DNA from: Paenibacillus rigui
Lineage (GTDB): Bacteria; Bacillota; Bacilli; Paenibacillales; NBRC-103111
DNA: 53,914 nucleotides
Assembly: GCF_002234615.1 (NCBI RefSeq)
Contig: NZ_NMQW01000038.1
Span: 1 to 53,914 of the forward strand
Reading direction: 5' to 3'
Shown here: positions 33,544 through 42,603 of the stretch, one piece after another
Layout: each line of letters starts with the position of its first letter
Numbering within the stretch: position 1 is the stretch's first letter
Notes under the pieces: model-generated
The model's database searches: none
What the model was told of the DNA's origin: nothing
The model's input: only the letters and a program-made list of their open reading frames with translations
Made by a program: the position numbers and the translations under genes

Positions 33544-34287
33544 GTGGAGAATATTCAATCAAAAGTGGTTATTATCACAGGGGCATCAAGCGGCATCGGG
33601 CAAGCGACGGCGCTGCTGCTGGGAAAATACGGAGCCAAGGTTGTGCTGGCAGCGAGAAGGGAAGAGCGGCTGAAGTCGATTGCCGAACAGATACAACGCA
33701 GCGGCGGCAGCGCCGTTTACGCCAAAACTGACGTCGCATCGGCAGCAGATATGCAGAAGCTTGCCGATTATGCATTACAGCAATATGGACAAATCGATGT
33801 TTTGATCAATAATGCCGGCATCATGCCGCTGTCTTTTCTTTACGAATTGAAGATTGAGGAATGGGATAAAATGGTGGACGTCAATATTAAGGGTGTCCTG
33901 TACGGAATAGCAGCAGTGCTGCCAACGATGAGAGAGCGGAAGTCAGGACATATCATTACCGTGTCTTCAGTCTCCGGTTATCGAGTAGACCCCACCGCTG
34001 CAGTGTACAGCGGAACTAAGTTTGCCGTCAGAGCCATCTCCGAGGGACTTCGTCAGGAAGAAGGGCCAGCCTCCGGCATTCGCACGACGATCGTTTCTCC
34101 GGGAGTAACGTCTACGGAATTGACAAAATCCATCAGCAATGAAGAAATTAAGGGCTGGGTGGACCAAATGAGCCACTTCGCCATTTCGCCGGATAGCATC
34201 GCCAGAGCGATTGCGTTTGCGATGAACGAACCCGCGGATACGAGCGTCAATGAAATGATTGTCCGGCCTACAATACAGCCGTCCTAA
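33544..34287 (+). CDS. Short-chain dehydrogenase/reductase
   Basis: A 247-residue classical SDR, GTG start nine bases after AAGGAG. The cofactor motif is TGASSGIG, NNAG is present in INNAGIMPL, and the catalytic Ser, Tyr and Lys fall in SSVSGYRV and YSGTK. The residues after the second strand (AARREERL) favour NADP(H). The substrate is not deducible. A WYL-type regulator gene follows in the same direction and may control it. Confidence 0.88.
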   Translation: MENIQSKVVIITGASSGIGQATALLLGKYGAKVVLAARREERLKSIAEQIQRSGGSAVYAKTDVASAADMQKLADYALQQYGQIDVLINNAGIMPLSFLYELKIEEWDKMVDVNIKGVLYGIAAVLPTMRERKSGHIITVSSVSGYRVDPTAAVYSGTKFAVRAISEGLRQEEGPASGIRTTIVSPGVTSTELTKSISNEEIKGWVDQMSHFAISPDSIARAIAFAMNEPADTSVNEMIVRPTIQPS

Positions 34288-34372
34288 CGGTATACCATAG
34301 CACCGGGTGATACGATGATTAGGACAGTTGAATGTGCGTTGGATTGTTTACTCGGTTGAGGGGGGGAAACGG

Positions 34373-35329
34373 ATGTCGGTTGGACGGCTTTTTGAAATCC
34401 TGTATATGCTCTTGAATAAAAAAACGATCACAGCCGGTGAACTGGCAGAGCGTTTCGAGGTATCAACCCGAACAATTTACCGGGACATTGATGTGCTGAG
34501 CACTGCCGGCATTCCCGTGTATGCCAGCAAAGGCAAGGGAGGCGGCATCTCACTGCTGGAGGGCTATTCCTTTCATGCATCGATGTTAACCGATAGGGAG
34601 CAGGATGATGTAATGGCTGCGCTGCAAAGTCTGGCTGCGGCGGATTATCCGGATATTCATGCAGTGCTGCATAAAATGGGAATGTTGTTCAAAAAAGACG
34701 GAAGCCAATGGCATGAAGTGGATTTTTCACCATGGGGAGGCTCAGATCATCTTCGCCAACTGTTTCCACAGCTTCGCCAGGCGATTGCCGATTGCCGGCT
34801 CATTCAATTCCGTTACTATAACGGCGCGGGTCGGGAGGGCTTCCGAATGGCGGAACCGGTTCAGCTTCTGTTCAAGAGCAAATCGTGGTACTTGGCGGCC
34901 CATTGTCTGGCAAGCGATGCCCCCCGTGTTTTCAAAATCAACCGGATGAAGGATGTCGTCGTCACGGACCGCAACTTCGAGCCGAGACCTGCAGTAGCGG
35001 CCATTGAGCTGGCGGAAGAACAAGTCGTTCGCGAATCGGTGCGAGTGACGATAAAGTTATCGGCACAAGGGGCTTACAGAGTGTACGACGAATTCGACGA
35101 CGCGATAATTCAAGTCAATGAAGACGGATCCTACACAGTTTCAGCCGACCTTCCGGATGGAGCCTGGCTGACCGCCTATTTGCTCTCCTTCGGGAGTATG
35201 CTAGAGGAGATAGAACCCGAGCGAGTAAGGACCAGCTTGTTGACAGAGCTGGATACGATGAGGTGCAGGCTAGACACAGCCAAGCAGGTCAGCAGCTTTG
35301 CTTCTGCTGATAATAAAGAGGAGTCGTGA
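34373..35329 (+). CDS. YafY-type transcriptional regulator (HTH plus WYL domain)
   Basis: A 318-residue protein starting at ATG after GAGGGGGGG. The N-terminal winged helix-turn-helix is TAGELAERFEVSTRTIYRDI with GIPVYASKGKGGGI. The WYL domain is at about 140-215, with WYLAAHC in place of the usual WYL signature and a WCX-like C-terminal extension (GAWLTAYLLSFG). WYL proteins sense nucleic acid or small ligands and often control the adjacent gene, here the SDR. It is convergent with the gerC-type gene, with only 37 bases between and no clear terminator. Confidence 0.88.
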   Translation: MSVGRLFEILYMLLNKKTITAGELAERFEVSTRTIYRDIDVLSTAGIPVYASKGKGGGISLLEGYSFHASMLTDREQDDVMAALQSLAAADYPDIHAVLHKMGMLFKKDGSQWHEVDFSPWGGSDHLRQLFPQLRQAIADCRLIQFRYYNGAGREGFRMAEPVQLLFKSKSWYLAAHCLASDAPRVFKINRMKDVVVTDRNFEPRPAVAAIELAEEQVVRESVRVTIKLSAQGAYRVYDEFDDAIIQVNEDGSYTVSADLPDGAWLTAYLLSFGSMLEEIEPERVRTSLLTELDTMRCRLDTAKQVSSFASADNKEES

Positions 35330-35366
35330 TGAGTGCAGTAAGCGAGGGAATCAGGAGCTGATGCCC

Positions 35367-36518
35367 TTATTCCACTCGCCCTTTATATTTACCCGTATGC
35401 AGCAGATGCACCTTCACTTGTATTTGCTTCAGAGACGCTTCGTCCAGTATAAAGTCTTTATGCTCGTGCAATTCATGCCATTGCTTCGGATAATTCCGGT
35501 AGAGCGCTTGATCCAAGCGGTATATGTCCGAGTGGATATCCAGCCCTTTTTTATACGAATACCGGATTTCCTCATTCAAAATTTTGCTAGCACGCTTCTC
35601 TAATTCCTTCTCAGGGACGTCTTCAGTCAGTTCATCCACGTAAGCCTCGATTTTGAGAGATACATTGAAGAAGGCTTTCCCATTCTGGAAGAACGTTTCG
35701 ATCTTCGGCTTGGGGTGCAGCAGCACCAATGCAGCCAGCGCACGCTGCCCCTCCATGATTTGAATAGGGGAGCGTTCCAATTTTTTCTGGAGCCACCGGT
35801 ATCCTCTGAGATCGCCTTCACTTAGCCATCCGTTCAGATTACCATGACTCAGAAAATAGGCGCCGTCAATCCGCAGCATCGGTTTGGCTTTGGTGTCCTC
35901 AGTCCAGCCCTTCGTATCGATGTTGATGGTAGGAAGCATTCCCGGGCTGCCAGGCTCGTTCATGTGTGCGATACATTTAAATCCGTAAATCGGGAGAATG
36001 AACGAGCGCTGCGAGAAGATTTGAGACGGACTGTACATCATCGTATCGAGCGGCGAAAAATTCAATAGTGACTTTTGGATGAAAATTTGCTCCAGCGGCA
36101 GCTTGGTGCCATAGAGCAGCACATTGTACCGGACCTCGCGGTACCGGTTGACTATATCGTAAGCTTCTTTAATCCGTTCGACATCCTTTAACAAATTTTC
36201 AGTGCAAACTATGGCCTTCACATGGCCCCAAAACACGCGGATTTGGGAGGTGGCATAGATGGCATTGAACGACTCCGTAACGGTTTTACCTTCCCCGCGT
36301 CCGATCCAGTTCGGAATATTGCGCCCTAATTCAGCACCTTCGGTCTTGGCTACGTTAGAGAAATTCAGCACCTGTACATAACTGATGTATTTACCGTCCT
36401 GGTAATCCAGACCAAGTGCCGTCACGTAAGCCATCGTCTGGATGTCTTTGGAGTTCCAGCAGCCCGTCAGCGTGAGGATGAGCAGCGAGCCTGCGATTAG
36501 GGTAATGAGCTTCTTCAC
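35367..36518 (-). CDS. Ger(x)C-family spore germination lipoprotein
   Basis: A 383-residue lipoprotein. A type II signal peptide ends LTLTGC with Cys20 as the anchor, followed by WNSKDIQTMAYVTALGLDY, the standard GerC N-terminus. The C-terminal GerC domain contains IEAYVDELTED and RASKILNEEI. It is the third component of a nutrient-germinant receptor in the spore inner membrane. Its start overlaps the GerA-type stop by four bases. It is the last gene of the operon. Confidence 0.92.
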   Translation of the reverse strand: MKKLITLIAGSLLILTLTGCWNSKDIQTMAYVTALGLDYQDGKYISYVQVLNFSNVAKTEGAELGRNIPNWIGRGEGKTVTESFNAIYATSQIRVFWGHVKAIVCTENLLKDVERIKEAYDIVNRYREVRYNVLLYGTKLPLEQIFIQKSLLNFSPLDTMMYSPSQIFSQRSFILPIYGFKCIAHMNEPGSPGMLPTINIDTKGWTEDTKAKPMLRIDGAYFLSHGNLNGWLSEGDLRGYRWLQKKLERSPIQIMEGQRALAALVLLHPKPKIETFFQNGKAFFNVSLKIEAYVDELTEDVPEKELEKRASKILNEEIRYSYKKGLDIHSDIYRLDQALYRNYPKQWHELHEHKDFILDEASLKQIQVKVHLLHTGKYKGRVE

Positions 36519-38002
36519 GGGTTGTCCTCCCCTTGATGATCCTTATCCTGTACGTGAAGAACAGCGGGTCTTTTTCTCATGAGCGACCATGGCGCCCTCA
36601 AAAACGATTTCAGCATATCCTTGAAAATGGGAGGGGAAAGCGGCGCAAAATAGGGAACGCCAAAGGATGTAAGCTTGGACATGTAAAAGAGCAGCAAAAT
36701 CAGGCTGAGGATAAACCCGTACATCCCTAAAATACAGCAGATGAGAAAGATGCCCAGTCGGACTATGCTGACGACAGTGCTTAAGGTTTGGTTTACTAGC
36801 GTGGCGCCGGTTACCGCGGTAATAGCACCTACGACGACGACAGAAGGGGATACGAGACCGGAACGAATCGCGGCATCACCGATGACTAATCCTCCGACGA
36901 CCGTCAAAATTTGACCGATAGAGCTAGGCAGCCGCACACCTGCCTCCCGGAATATTTCAAGCAGAACCAGCAGGATGAACATTTCCATTTGCCCGGAGAA
37001 GGGCAGCCCGATCCGCGCGACCGCTACGGTAGCCATGAGCCGAAAAGGGACCTGGTCCTGATGAAAAGCAACGATAGCTACCCAAAAGCCGGGAAGAAGA
37101 ATCGAAAGCCAAAAGCTGAATAAACGGATAAGTCGGGCAAACGAAATATATTGAAAATTGAAATGGATATCTTCCGGTGATTTCAATATGAGCGAAAACC
37201 CGGCGGGACCGATAAGCACGAACGGATTTCCGTCCACCAAAATAACAAAACGGCCAGCCAACAGCGCCGCGACGACAAAATCCGGACGTCCGGTGAAATC
37301 CAGCAGCGGAAATAAGGTGTATTTCACGTCCCCGAGCAATTCCTCCAGCTGTGCAACACTGTAGATACCGTCCACATCAATTTTGTTGATGCGTTTACGC
37401 ACTTCCTCTACAAGCAGCGGGTCTATAATATCCCGGATATACATAAGCCCCGTCTTGGTGCGGGTTCGTCTGCCGAGTATCATTGTCTCATAGCATAAGG
37501 TGTTGCTGCGGATTCGTTTGCGGATCAGGGCCACATTGACAGTGATATCCTCAACGAAGCCGTCCTTTGGCCCTTTAATGGAGATTTCGGTGCTGGATTC
37601 CTGCGGGACTCTTCTTGGCGGACTGCTGATGTTCAATTTCATTAATAGACCGGGCTGTGTCAGGTACAGCAGCAGATCACCCTGATATACAGAGTCCATG
37701 ATCTCTTGTGCAGGTGCCTCCCGAGTAAGCGGGACCAGGGGCAAGGTGCCTAAGCAACCCCCTTTATGAAGCCGAGACCACTCACTCTCACAGTACAACT
37801 GCTGCAGGCTGGGGAGGATCACGTCACCAAGCTGAGACGTATCGCACAAGCCGTCTGCATAAATAAGCATAATTTCGGAGGATGGCTCCGCATCCAGTAG
37901 ATTCATCTGGATTTGAACATCTGCCGATTGCTCGAATAGCTGCGTCAGCTTCTCTTTCGTCCAGGGAGCTGACGGATTCGTTTGCTTGGTTGCTGCATTC
38001 AT
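36515..38002 (-). CDS. GerA-family spore germination protein (A subunit)
   Basis: A 495-residue membrane protein. The start is placed at the ATG after AAAGGAGCG, 36 codons inside the longest frame, so that it overlaps the stop of the preceding GerB-type gene (ATGA). The soluble N-terminal half (about 1-270) is followed by about five membrane segments. Family signatures include VLVDGNPFVLIGP, PEDIHFNFQYISFARLIR and RIGLPFSGQMEMFILLVLLE. It forms the germinant receptor with the B and C subunits. Confidence 0.92.
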   Translation of the reverse strand: MNAATKQTNPSAPWTKEKLTQLFEQSADVQIQMNLLDAEPSSEIMLIYADGLCDTSQLGDVILPSLQQLYCESEWSRLHKGGCLGTLPLVPLTREAPAQEIMDSVYQGDLLLYLTQPGLLMKLNISSPPRRVPQESSTEISIKGPKDGFVEDITVNVALIRKRIRSNTLCYETMILGRRTRTKTGLMYIRDIIDPLLVEEVRKRINKIDVDGIYSVAQLEELLGDVKYTLFPLLDFTGRPDFVVAALLAGRFVILVDGNPFVLIGPAGFSLILKSPEDIHFNFQYISFARLIRLFSFWLSILLPGFWVAIVAFHQDQVPFRLMATVAVARIGLPFSGQMEMFILLVLLEIFREAGVRLPSSIGQILTVVGGLVIGDAAIRSGLVSPSVVVVGAITAVTGATLVNQTLSTVVSIVRLGIFLICCILGMYGFILSLILLLFYMSKLTSFGVPYFAPLSPPIFKDMLKSFLRAPWSLMRKRPAVLHVQDKDHQGEDNP

Positions 38003-39090
38003 GTCAAGCGCTCCTTTGGCTTGCGGGACCGGAATGAAATGAGAGCCCAGACGGCTGAACTCAAAAGCGATACGTAAAGGCTGATCGGGAAATAGACATG
38101 GTACGTCCACAGGTAGTACTCATTTTGATTGATAGGCAGCATGGACAGCACAATGTAGCTTAGCGAAACGGAAGAAATGAACAAACTGCGTCCTTTATTG
38201 CTGTTGATCGGCAGCACGTCACCCAAGAGAAAGAGCGCGAGGCTTACCCGTACGCAGGCTCCGGATAGCCATTGGAATACGGACAAGAAATCGACATGCT
38301 CGATGTAGTCGCCCAATTTGACAAGACGCCATTGCTCGTAGGGAGAAATCATTTGCTTGGCAGCCTCTTGGGGACCGAATTCACTAATGGCACCAATGAT
38401 CGGACCTAAAGTTATGTATACGATGATTAGTGCCAATATGCCAAGCTTCCAGACGCGGATAGGCGCCTTCAGATGGTGCTGAAGCAGCAGAAGAATCGTG
38501 AGCTCAGAGAAGCCGCTGCCTGCATAAACCATGCCGTCAAGGACGGGCTGCCAGCCATGCTCGAGAAACGGTTTCAGCTGCTGATATTCCTTCTGAGGTG
38601 TGTTGGAGATCGCAACAAAGTAGCCCAGTACAATAACGGCCGGCAGTAAAATGCCCGAACATATCGTGATGGCGCGCAGCCCGATCTTGGCAGCATAAGC
38701 ACATACCAAGGTGAGGGCCGTTATCAGAACGATCTTCGGAGTGGCCGGCAAATAATTGGTTACCGTCCAGATCGATGTATGTACAACAGTCATTCCCCCC
38801 ATAAAATACAGCTGGAGGACGATAGGGGCGACCACCAGCCAGGAAATGAAGGGGTTCGTGCACCGGGCCAGCCAAGGCTGCAATTTGTGCTGCCCGGATT
38901 TTTTCATGATGAGAATCAGAACACCGCACCAGGGGATAAAAGCAGCTCCGGTGACAATGACGGATATCCAGGCATCACGCCCGGAAGCGTCAAGAATCAT
39001 GGGGTTGACAATCACATGACTGGTTAAACCAATGGTCAGCATGAGTACCATACAAAGTTGAATAAAGCCAAGGTTGCTCGATTTGTTCAT
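37999..39090 (-). CDS. GerB-family spore germination permease-like protein
   Basis: A 363-residue membrane protein of the APC superfamily with about ten hydrophobic segments. The start is the ATG that begins MNKSSNLGFIQ after AGGAAG; an upstream extension of 29 codons looks non-coding. The B subunit binds the germinant. It is the first gene of the operon, giving the order B-A-C, while A-B-C is more common. The operon is divergent from hmp, with about 200 bases between the starts. Confidence 0.9.
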   Translation of the reverse strand: MNKSSNLGFIQLCMVLMLTIGLTSHVIVNPMILDASGRDAWISVIVTGAAFIPWCGVLILIMKKSGQHKLQPWLARCTNPFISWLVVAPIVLQLYFMGGMTVVHTSIWTVTNYLPATPKIVLITALTLVCAYAAKIGLRAITICSGILLPAVIVLGYFVAISNTPQKEYQQLKPFLEHGWQPVLDGMVYAGSGFSELTILLLLQHHLKAPIRVWKLGILALIIVYITLGPIIGAISEFGPQEAAKQMISPYEQWRLVKLGDYIEHVDFLSVFQWLSGACVRVSLALFLLGDVLPINSNKGRSLFISSVSLSYIVLSMLPINQNEYYLWTYHVYFPISLYVSLLSSAVWALISFRSRKPKERLT

Positions 39091-39207
39091 GTCAGCTTCC
39101 TGTCCAATAGCAGAGTATCCGTTGGAAAATGTTTTGTTATCTTCCCCATCATGGGAATGAATTATGCGATAGATCACATTAGACCGTCACACATCGTTAG
39201 GAATTCA

Positions 39208-39223
39208 TGTGATTGAAATCACA
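39208..39223. promoter_or_regulatory. Crp/Fnr-type operator upstream of hmp
   Basis: TGTGATTGAAATCACA is a perfect TGTGA-N6-TCACA palindrome centred at 39215.5. A TATACT -10 hexamer at 39245-39250 implies a start near 39257, which places the site at about -41.5, the class II activator position. Confidence 0.7.
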
Positions 39224-39289
39224 AATCGAGTCCCCGATGCCCGGTATACTTGGGTCATACCAAGTCAAATCAAAGAGAGGCGATAATTC

Positions 39290-40504
39290 ATGCTAAGCCC
39301 AAATACAATTCAAATCATCAAATCCACCGTACCTGTTTTGGAGGTACACGGAACGGCTATCACCAAAAAGTTTTATGAGCGGTTGTTTACGGAGCACCCG
39401 GAATTGCTGAATGTGTTTAATCATGCGAACCAGAAGCAAGGGAAACAGCAAACCGCGCTGGCGAATGCGGTATATGCGGCAGCTCAGCATATTGACCGTC
39501 TGGAAGCTATTCTTCCGGTTGTGAAGCAAATTGCCCACAAGCACCGCAGCCTTGGCGTCAAGCCTGAGCATTACCCAATCGTAGGGAAGAATCTGCTGCT
39601 GGCGATAAAAGATGTTCTGGGGGAGGCAGCTACGGACGAGATCATTGGAGCATGGGGTGAGGCTTATGGGGTGATCGCGGATGCGTTCATCGGCGTTGAG
39701 GCCGACATGTACCAGCAATCGGAGCAGCAGCCGGGAGGCTGGTCGGATTTTAGAGCGTTCCGGGTTGCACGCAAGGTGAAGGAAAGCGAGGTTATCACCT
39801 CCTTCTACCTGGCTCCGGAGGACGGGGGCGCGCTTGCCGGCTTCAAGCCTGGTCAGTATATCAGCATCAAGCTGAATATTCCAGGCGAAGCTAACACCCA
39901 TATCCGTCAGTACAGCCTGTCGGATGCTCCGGGTAAGCCGTATTACCGGATCTCCGTGAAAAGAGAGGATGCCGTGGATGGACGGCCCGAGGGCAAAGTA
40001 TCCGTGTATTTGCATGAGCAGTTGAAGGAAGGAGAGGCGGTCTGGCTGTCCGCGCCGGCCGGCGATTTTACCTTGGACACGACAGGAAAAGATCCGCTGG
40101 TGCTGCTTAGCGGCGGCGTCGGATTGACGCCGATGATCAGTATGCTGAACACGCAGCTGGCGAACCATCCGGGACGTCCCGTTTACTTCATTCATGCGGC
40201 CCGCAATGGAGATGTTCATGCGATGCGTGAGCATGTCAACGAGCTTGCCCGCAAGCACGGAGAGCTGTCCGTCCATTGGATTTATCAGGATCCGACAGCG
40301 GCGGACAGAGAGGCTGGCGCTTTTCATAAAGAAGGATACATTGATTTACCGTGGCTTTCAGACATCGTGCGGACCAAAGACGCCGAATTTTATTTCTGCG
40401 GGCCGACTCCGTTTATGAGAGCGGTGAACGGGATGCTCAAGGAATGGGGCGTCAGTGAGTCGAACATTCATTTTGAATTCTTCGGTCCTGCTGCTAACCT
40501 ATAA
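39290..40504 (+). CDS. hmp: Flavohaemoglobin, nitric oxide dioxygenase
   Basis: A 404-residue protein. The globin domain (1-140) has the proximal His in KHRSLGVKPEHYPIVG. The FAD-binding domain has RQYSLSDAPG and the KPGQYISI strand. The NAD domain has LLSGGVGLTPMISML and ends FYFCGPTPFMRAV and HFEFFGP. It converts NO plus O2 to nitrate using NAD(P)H. The ATG follows GAGAGGCG. A Crp/Fnr-type site precedes it and a Crp/Fnr gene is convergent, 12 bases after its stop. There is no terminator between the two genes. Confidence 0.95.
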   Translation: MLSPNTIQIIKSTVPVLEVHGTAITKKFYERLFTEHPELLNVFNHANQKQGKQQTALANAVYAAAQHIDRLEAILPVVKQIAHKHRSLGVKPEHYPIVGKNLLLAIKDVLGEAATDEIIGAWGEAYGVIADAFIGVEADMYQQSEQQPGGWSDFRAFRVARKVKESEVITSFYLAPEDGGALAGFKPGQYISIKLNIPGEANTHIRQYSLSDAPGKPYYRISVKREDAVDGRPEGKVSVYLHEQLKEGEAVWLSAPAGDFTLDTTGKDPLVLLSGGVGLTPMISMLNTQLANHPGRPVYFIHAARNGDVHAMREHVNELARKHGELSVHWIYQDPTAADREAGAFHKEGYIDLPWLSDIVRTKDAEFYFCGPTPFMRAVNGMLKEWGVSESNIHFEFFGPAANL

Positions 40505-40516
40505 TCTACTTGCAAG

Positions 40517-41047
40517 TCATCCCTGCTGTGCATCCCGCGATACGACCGCGGCCGCTTGGGCGCGCAGCAGCCGATTCACCGTTTCCCGGCGAAGTCCGAT
40601 GAACTGGCCGATCTCATCCTGGGTCAGCACATCGGTCAGGCTGGCGGGTGAAATATAAGACTGAAACCATTGCTGCAGCTTCTTCAGCTTGTCGGACGGC
40701 GTAACGGCAGACAGCTGATCGATGCGCTGCTGCATCATCCGAAGCTTATCTTGCAGCTGAAGTGCAATAAAGCGGCTTTTATGTGGTTCACGATCCAGTG
40801 ACGCATACCAATCGGCAGCAGGCAATATTTCAATTTCGCAGGTCACAAGAGCAATGGCTGTCCCGAAATAAGGATTCGGGCTAATGAGTGAATGATGGGG
40901 GATAATTTCATTCGGGACGATGATATTGACCAGAATGGCATTCCCGTCCTCGTGGATACGAATGATTTTCAACAAACCGCTCTTCAAATGAAACAGCGGT
41001 CCGGATTCGCCTTGACGGAATAGTACTTCGCCTTTGTGTAAAATCAT
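40517..41047 (-). CDS. Short Crp/Fnr-family regulator
   Basis: A 176-residue protein with an AAGGAGA ribosome site. The cyclic-nucleotide-binding-like domain lacks about 30 residues at the start (MILHKGEVLFRQGE is normally preceded by a helix). A dimerisation helix (FIALQLQDKLRMMQQRIDQL) follows, then the recognition helix-turn-helix LTQDEIGQFIGLRRETVNRLL. It stops 15 residues later, without the wing strands G-x-I and I-x-I-x-D of the family. No Cys cluster for an Fe-S centre is visible; there is a single Cys. It probably governs hmp through the TGTGA-N6-TCACA site. It is smaller than typical Crp/Fnr proteins (about 220-240 residues). Confidence 0.82.
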   Translation of the reverse strand: MILHKGEVLFRQGESGPLFHLKSGLLKIIRIHEDGNAILVNIIVPNEIIPHHSLISPNPYFGTAIALVTCEIEILPAADWYASLDREPHKSRFIALQLQDKLRMMQQRIDQLSAVTPSDKLKKLQQWFQSYISPASLTDVLTQDEIGQFIGLRRETVNRLLRAQAAAVVSRDAQQG

Positions 41048-41068
41048 AAGAATCTCCTTAGCTTAAGA

Positions 41069-41105
41069 AGAGATTGTCCATTGTGAGAATGGGCAGTCTC
41101 TTTTT
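41069..41105 (+). terminator. Terminator facing plus strand, beyond the Crp/Fnr gene
   Basis: A 13-pair stem (41069-41081 with 41089-41101, two G-T pairs) is followed by TTTTT. It lies on the upstream side of the minus-strand Crp/Fnr gene, so it can only stop plus-strand transcription such as read-through from hmp. It is also within the Crp/Fnr leader. The rest of 41106-41343 holds no recognisable feature. Confidence 0.7.
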
Positions 41106-41343
41106 GGTTCGTTCAATGTATAAGTTTCTCATATTTCGACTACCTTGACAATCGCATGCCATCTGTATAGACCGCCAAGCCATTTATCCGAGCGATATAA
41201 AGGCCGACCTATTTATTATAAAATGGTTCGTTATCCAGAACCGAAACTATGATTCTGACTACACTGTTATAAAAAGCCGAAAGAATGTGATAATTCCGGT
41301 GAAGCAAGGGTAGATGGATAATAATGAATGAGGGGTGTGTGGA

Positions 41344-42441
41344 TTGCGTATTTTGATGGTTGCTCCAGAGCAAATTCCTGTTCCCGGCGGGGGATCGGTT
41401 GAAATCTGCATGCTCTCCATTGCTAAAAAGCTGGCAAAATATCATGATGTTACAATAGTCAGCCGTCAATCCGGCCGGCTTGGCAGGACAAGTCAAATAG
41501 GCAAAGTAAAGATTGTCCGGGTCCCTTCGGGAAGCTCAGCGAGATATATTGCCTCCGTATTGGCTTATTTGAAGGGAAAGCACTTTGATCTCATACAAGT
41601 GGATAATCGACCTTATTATATGGCTCGGATTAAATCAGCCTTTCCCCGGACTCCTATTTCCTTGTTTCTGCATTCGTTAACCTTTGTCCCCCGATCAGGT
41701 GCAGTAGCCTCTCAATTAGGGAAGGCCAATGTCATCATTGCGAACAGCGGCTCTCTGAAAAGCAGCTTAGGACGCATGTTTCCTAAGGTAAAGCATAAAA
41801 TACGCAAGGTGCACCTAGGTGTCGATGTCTCAAGATTTCATCCTGCTTCAAGCAAGCAAAAAATGAGAAGCAAGCAAAAATATCATCTCAACCGCTCCTT
41901 TACGATTCTGTTTGTAGGCAGAGTGATCCCGCGTAAAGGAGTAGATGTGCTTATTAAAGCGACAAGAAAAGTTAGCCAGCATATCCCGCATACGAAGCTC
42001 CTCATAGCAGGCAGCGGCAAAGCAGGATACATTCGTAAATTGAAAAATCAGGCCAGGCGTCTTCACGTTTCGGCCAAGTTTTTAGGAAGAATCAGCCACG
42101 GCAACATCCACCACGTATACCGCGCGGCTGACTGCTTCGTATGCCCTTCCCAGCGCCATGAGGCGTTCGGGCTGGTTAATGTGGAGGCAATGGCATCAGG
42201 ACTGCCTGCTGTAGCCTCGAATATTGGCGGCATTGGTGAAATTATCAAAAACAAAAAGAACGGATATTTAGTCAGAAACTACCGAAGTCCAAGCGCATTT
42301 GCCAAGTGTATTAAAAAGATTGCCCGCGACCGCTCCCTTGCAAAAAGGCTGGGTCAGAAGGGGAGAAAGACTGTGCTGCGCCAATTCAGCTGGAGCAATA
42401 CGGCCTCGAAATTAAATACCGTTTACCGATCAACCGTTTGA
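41344..42441 (+). CDS. Family 4 glycosyltransferase, spore-coat CotSA/YtcC-like
   Basis: A 365-residue GT-B glycosyltransferase. TTG at 41344 follows GAGGGG with good spacing and starts the usual LRILMVAPEQIPVPGGG; a GTG at 41335 overlaps the ribosome site. The C-terminal GT4 domain shows ILFVGRVIPRKGVDVLI, RHEAFGLVNVEAMASGLPAVAS and GYLVRN, with the E-x7-E motif region. It is rich in Lys and Ser. Similar proteins decorate the spore coat, but the link is only by resemblance. A terminator follows. Confidence 0.82.
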   Translation: MRILMVAPEQIPVPGGGSVEICMLSIAKKLAKYHDVTIVSRQSGRLGRTSQIGKVKIVRVPSGSSARYIASVLAYLKGKHFDLIQVDNRPYYMARIKSAFPRTPISLFLHSLTFVPRSGAVASQLGKANVIIANSGSLKSSLGRMFPKVKHKIRKVHLGVDVSRFHPASSKQKMRSKQKYHLNRSFTILFVGRVIPRKGVDVLIKATRKVSQHIPHTKLLIAGSGKAGYIRKLKNQARRLHVSAKFLGRISHGNIHHVYRAADCFVCPSQRHEAFGLVNVEAMASGLPAVASNIGGIGEIIKNKKNGYLVRNYRSPSAFAKCIKKIARDRSLAKRLGQKGRKTVLRQFSWSNTASKLNTVYRSTV

Positions 42442-42457
42442 TGGACCGCTTTACAGG

Positions 42458-42496
42458 AAAAGAGCTCCGTTGAAAATAGAACGGGGCTTTTATTTT
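42458..42496 (+). terminator. Terminator after GT4 gene
   Basis: AAAAGAGCTCCGTT pairs with AACGGGGCTTTT, followed by ATTTTT. Confidence 0.75.
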
Positions 42497-42603
42497 TGCA
42501 ATGTTCAATTGACCGGGGGACCGTTTAGGCATACAATGAGGGTGCTGAATGCGCTTTCTTCTTTCTGAATAAGATACCGGATACCTGAGGAGCTATAAAT
42601 AAA

